A DNA stretch of 36,019 nt from Phycisphaerae bacterium (GTDB taxonomy: Bacteria > Planctomycetota > Phycisphaerae > UBA1845), in NCBI GenBank assembly GCA_028289375.1, contig JANQQK010000076.1, forward strand, positions 1 to 36,019, read 5' to 3'. Numbering within the stretch: position 1 is the stretch's first letter; every line of letters starts with the position of its first letter. This document shows, one piece after another, positions 33,293 through 36,019 of this stretch. Under the pieces are notes generated by a model. It ran no database searches and was not told where the DNA came from. It was given only the letters and a program-made list of their open reading frames with translations. Position numbers and translations under genes: made by a program.

Positions 33293-33320
33293 TTCGCAAA
33301 TCTCGTTTCTCACCTATAAT
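33293..33320 (+). promoter_or_regulatory. Predicted lepA promoter
   Basis: A perfect TATAAT (33315-33320) is preceded by TTCGCA (33293-33298) with a 16-base spacer. The transcript would start near 33327, about 29 bases before the lepA ATG. It is the only perfect -10 hexamer I noted in a plus-strand intergenic space here. Confidence 0.6.
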
Positions 33321-33355
33321 GCGGTGCTCGAAACCGACGGAGCCGCACAGACACC

Positions 33356-35155
33356 ATGTTTGACCGCCAGTACATCCGAAACTTCGGCATCATCGCCCAC
33401 ATCGACCACGGCAAGAGCACCCTCGCCGATCGCCTGCTTGAACACTCCGGCGCCATTTCCAAACGCGAGATGCGCGCCCAGTTCCTCGACGACATGGACC
33501 TCGAACGCGAGATGGGCATCACCATCAAAGCAAACCGCGCCACCGTCCGTCACATGCACAACGGCAAGGAGTACATGCTCAACCTGCTCGACACCCCAGG
33601 CCACGTCGACTTCCACTACGAAGTCTCACGTGCCCTCGCCGCCTGCGACGGCGTCCTTCTCCTCGTTGACGCCACACAGGGCGTCCAGGCCCAGACCGTC
33701 GCCAACGCCTACATCGCCGTCGAATCCAACGCCGAAATCATCCTCGTCATCAACAAGATCGACCTGCCCAGCGCCCACCCCGAAGAAATCGCCCTCGAAG
33801 TCGAACAGGTGCTGGGCCTCGCCGCCGACGAAGCCATCTTCACATCCGCCAAGACTGGCGAAGGCCTCGACGAACTACTCGCCGCCGTCTGCGAACGCAT
33901 CCCCGCCCCCGAAGGAAACCCAAACGCACCGCTGCGAGCACTCGTCTACGACGCCAAGCACGACCCCCACCGCGGCGTCGTCAGCCACATCCGCGTTATC
34001 GACGGCGTCGTCAAAAAAGGCGACAAGGTCCGCATGATGGCCGCAGAACGCGAGTATAACGTCACCGAAGTCGGGAAGTTCAAACCCAAACCCACCGCCG
34101 TCTCCGACATGGCCGCCGGCGAGGTTGGCTACCTGTTCGCTGGCATCAAGACCCTTGCGGACGTCAACATCGGCGACACCATCACCCTCGCATCCAACCC
34201 CGCCACCGACGCACTGCCCGGATACCAACCGCCCAACCAGATGGTCTTCTGCGACTTCTACCCAGGACCCGGCACTGAGACCGCCGCCCTCCGCGAAGCC
34301 ATGGAGGAACTCTGGGTCAACGACTGTTCCTTCACCTACGAACCCGTCACCTCAGACGCACTCGGCATCGGTTTTCGCTGCGGCTTCCTCGGCCTCTTGC
34401 ACATGAAGATCATTCAGGAACGCCTCGAACGCGAAAGCGACGTCAACGTCGTCCAGACCGCCCCCACCGTCACCTACGAAATCGAGTTGAACGACGGCAG
34501 CGTCCAGTACATCCAGTCCCCAAGCGAAATGCCCGACCCCTCGACGATTCTCGAAATCCGAGAACCCTACTGCTCAGCCAACATCATCGTCCCAGCCGAC
34601 TTCATCGGCGCCGTCCTGCAGATGAGCCTCGACCGCCGCGGCGAGCATGTGAAAACAGAATACCTCTCGCCCTCGCGCGTGATGATCACATTCAACTTCC
34701 CGCTCGGCGAGATCATTTACGACTTCTACGACAAACTGAAGTCCGCCACGAAGGGCTACGGCACCGTCGACTACGACATCACCGGCTTCATCGGCGGCGA
34801 CCTTGTCAAGCTCGACATCCTCGTCAACGCCGTGAAAGTCGACGCCCTCTCCGTCATCGTCCACCGCGAGAAGTCCGTCTTCAGAGGCCGCAGACTCGTC
34901 GCCCGTCTCCGCAAGGAGATCGACCGACACATGTTCGAGATCCCGATCCAAGCCGCCGTCGGCGCGAAGATCATCGCCCGCGAAACCATCAGAGCTTTCC
35001 GCAAGAACGTCACCGCCAAGTGCTACGGCGGCGACATCACCCGCAAGCGCAAGCTGCTCGAAAAGCAGAAGGAAGGCAAACGCCGCATGAAAAACGTGGG
35101 CAACGTCGAGATCCCCCAGGAAGCCTTCATGTCCATCCTCGATCCCGGCGATTAG
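33356..35155 (+). CDS. lepA: Elongation factor 4 (ribosome back-translocase LepA)
   Basis: A 599-residue translational GTPase. G motifs are AHIDHGKST (G1, about 14-22), the switch region REMGITIKANRATV with GIT (G2), DTPGHVDFHYEVSRAL (G3), NKIDLP (G4, about 134-139) and a SAKTGEG block (G5). The C-terminal half has GFRCGFLGLLHMKIIQERLERE (domain III/IV) and the LepA-specific C-terminal domain with DVLVHREKSVFRGR-like (here VIVHREKSVFRGRRLVARLRKEI) and ITRKRKLLEKQKEGKRRMKNVG. Length matches the family (about 600). The factor acts on stalled or mistranslocated ribosomes and in ribosome assembly. Only GGAG at 14 bases upstream is seen as a ribosome-binding site. Stand-alone gene with its own promoter. 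Confidence 0.98.
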   Translation: MFDRQYIRNFGIIAHIDHGKSTLADRLLEHSGAISKREMRAQFLDDMDLEREMGITIKANRATVRHMHNGKEYMLNLLDTPGHVDFHYEVSRALAACDGVLLLVDATQGVQAQTVANAYIAVESNAEIILVINKIDLPSAHPEEIALEVEQVLGLAADEAIFTSAKTGEGLDELLAAVCERIPAPEGNPNAPLRALVYDAKHDPHRGVVSHIRVIDGVVKKGDKVRMMAAEREYNVTEVGKFKPKPTAVSDMAAGEVGYLFAGIKTLADVNIGDTITLASNPATDALPGYQPPNQMVFCDFYPGPGTETAALREAMEELWVNDCSFTYEPVTSDALGIGFRCGFLGLLHMKIIQERLERESDVNVVQTAPTVTYEIELNDGSVQYIQSPSEMPDPSTILEIREPYCSANIIVPADFIGAVLQMSLDRRGEHVKTEYLSPSRVMITFNFPLGEIIYDFYDKLKSATKGYGTVDYDITGFIGGDLVKLDILVNAVKVDALSVIVHREKSVFRGRRLVARLRKEIDRHMFEIPIQAAVGAKIIARETIRAFRKNVTAKCYGGDITRKRKLLEKQKEGKRRMKNVGNVEIPQEAFMSILDPGD

Positions 35156-35200
35156 CCGATCGCCACACCCCGCTGAACACCGACGCCAGACTCAAGCCTA

Positions 35201-35226
35201 GGCGAATTTGCAAAAAAATTTTCGCC
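35201..35226 (+). other. AT-rich imperfect hairpin after lepA
   Basis: The arms GGCGAA and TTCGCC surround a 14-base AT-rich loop, 46 bases after the lepA stop. There is no T-run on the 3' side, so terminator function is uncertain. The surrounding stretch 35156-35456 holds no gene, RNA or repeat that I can support. Confidence 0.3.
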
Positions 35227-35456
35227 AGATTTCGCCGTCGCCTGTCGGCAAACAACATTTTTCAGCACACAGTAACAACGTTCAACTGAACGAATTGCAA
35301 TCAAGCCAGAATCTCACGCGTGAACCCCGCCCGACCACGCTGTCGCGCATCGCAGATGTCCCGCAACATCCACAAGATCGCCCAATCCACGCCGTTTTAC
35401 AGCCACAGAGAAAAAATGTGAGACGTTGAATCCGATAAACGAAGACATTAACCACG

Positions 35457-35927
35457 ATGTTGACACGAGCGGAATGCAACGGCTTGGGAGGCAACGGCTT
35501 GATTCGACGGAAACACACAGCGAGACGCTACTGCAAGCTCTCATACGCGGCCACAGTCCTCATCATCGCACCGCAATTCACTGCCGCGTCAACACCGACC
35601 ATCAAGGCAAACGCCACGATCTCGGCCCAATTCCTCCATTCAACCCACAATGCCTCCGATGTCGCGGTCAATCTCGACATCACATCTCCCCACACGGGAA
35701 GACTTCACACGAAAAATGCGATGGCTGAATCGTCGGCCACGTTGCCTACCAACAATCCGGTCCCGTCAACGATCCTGGATGGTACATCCCCAGGGTCCGC
35801 GCGCTCGCGTCGCATGGACTTGTTGCTCACCGTGGTTGTCGTCCTGATCGGCTGTTGCTTCACTGTCCGGCGACACAACCACCAATCACGATCCAACGCG
35901 ACACAGCAAACGAACTTCCACCCCTAG
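35457..35927 (+). CDS. Possible small secreted/anchored protein, doubtful
   Basis: A 156-residue open frame with an arrangement suggestive of export: basic N-region RRKHTARR, hydrophobic YAATVLIIAPQFTAAS, a Ser/Thr/Asn-rich middle of about 75 residues and a single membrane segment DLLLTVVVVLIGCCFTV (about 120-136) followed by RRHNHQ. The layout of signal, low-complexity body, anchor and basic tail resembles surface proteins of the exosortase type, but there is no PEP motif, no ribosome-binding site before the ATG, and base use differs from strong genes nearby. It may be a degraded gene or chance. Rest of 35928-36019: only the upstream region of the next gene. Confidence 0.3.
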   Translation: MLTRAECNGLGGNGLIRRKHTARRYCKLSYAATVLIIAPQFTAASTPTIKANATISAQFLHSTHNASDVAVNLDITSPHTGRLHTKNAMAESSATLPTNNPVPSTILDGTSPGSARSRRMDLLLTVVVVLIGCCFTVRRHNHQSRSNATQQTNFHP

Positions 35928-35969
35928 AAGCGGTTTCATAACCCCTGACGTAAAGTGGTTTTCGCGCAT

Positions 35970-36014
35970 TTGCGCTGTAGCTGAAGATCGGTTTTACTTG
36001 GCGATCGAAAGGAG
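35970..36014 (+). promoter_or_regulatory. Putative promoter and ribosome-binding site of the gene beyond the right edge
   Basis: AAAGGAG at 36008-36014 is a strong ribosome-binding site with five bases left before the window edge, so a plus-strand gene most likely starts within a few bases outside. Upstream, TTGCGC (35970-35975) and TTTACT (35993-35998) with 17-base spacing could be a weak promoter, but would leave a leader of only a few bases, so the promoter half of this call is speculative. Confidence 0.45.
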
Positions 36015-36019
36015 TCTTT

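Noticed and set aside
35156..35456. tRNA or small RNA after lepA
   Set aside because: No cloverleaf arms, T-loop GTTCRANNC or CCA end could be found; only a weak AT-rich hairpin.

Overview
The window reads as chromosomal DNA of a Planctomycetota bacterium, most likely of the class Phycisphaerae. This is inferred from protein style: two secreted proteins with exosortase (PEP-CTERM-type) tails, a large secreted protein framed by calcium-binding 'DCNxNGxPDxCD' motifs and a dockerin-like tail, C-terminal 'CPxCGY...CPEC' zinc ribbons on otherwise unrelated proteins, and high-GC codon use. No 16S gene or other decisive marker is present, so the class-level call is tentative.

Layout. (a) 1-6765: a 5'-truncated M29 aminopeptidase converges on a tight minus-strand cluster running rplU (L21), two paralogous alkaline-phosphatase-superfamily enzymes (one membrane-anchored, one lipoprotein), a 61-residue ribbon-helix-helix-like protein, and a membrane protein with the topology of the Oxa1/EMC3 (DUF106) insertase superfamily. 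This cluster is the best candidate in the window for an undescribed system. (b) 6884-10180: a minus-strand sugar-type ABC importer operon (small protein, anchored solute-binding protein, two permeases, no ATPase). (c) 10291-13050: a TPR protein with an embedded HExxH peptidase domain, divergent from the importer. (d) 13050-16014: three minus-strand genes (zinc-ribbon membrane protein, putative propeller protein, MDR oxidoreductase) with three REP-like palindromes, two of which bracket the zinc-ribbon gene in inverted orientation. (e) 16188-22604: plus-strand VanZ-like polytopic protein with three VanZ-like units, then a translationally coupled run purF-purM-hydroxyacid dehydrogenase-GT87-like transferase. 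(f) 22642-24988: minus-strand nitroreductase, ATP-grasp ligase and SUKH (SMI1/KNR4) protein with zinc ribbon. (g) 25263-30437: secreted propeller protein, small unknown protein, DUF4920-like lipoprotein, ferritin, and a PEP-CTERM protein ending in a clear rho-independent terminator. (h) 30457-36019: scpB and an AI-2E-family permease on minus, a second exosortase-type surface protein and lepA on plus, then about 860 bases of sparse sequence ending in a ribosome-binding site for a gene just outside the window.

Housekeeping functions (rplU, purF, purM, scpB, lepA, ferritin) are mixed with lineage-specific surface and envelope genes. Several segments (about 13244-14948, 22642-23463, 25263-27692, 35156-36019) are visibly less GC-rich than the rest and look like accessory insertions. 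No phage, insertion sequence, CRISPR array, rRNA or tRNA was recognised.
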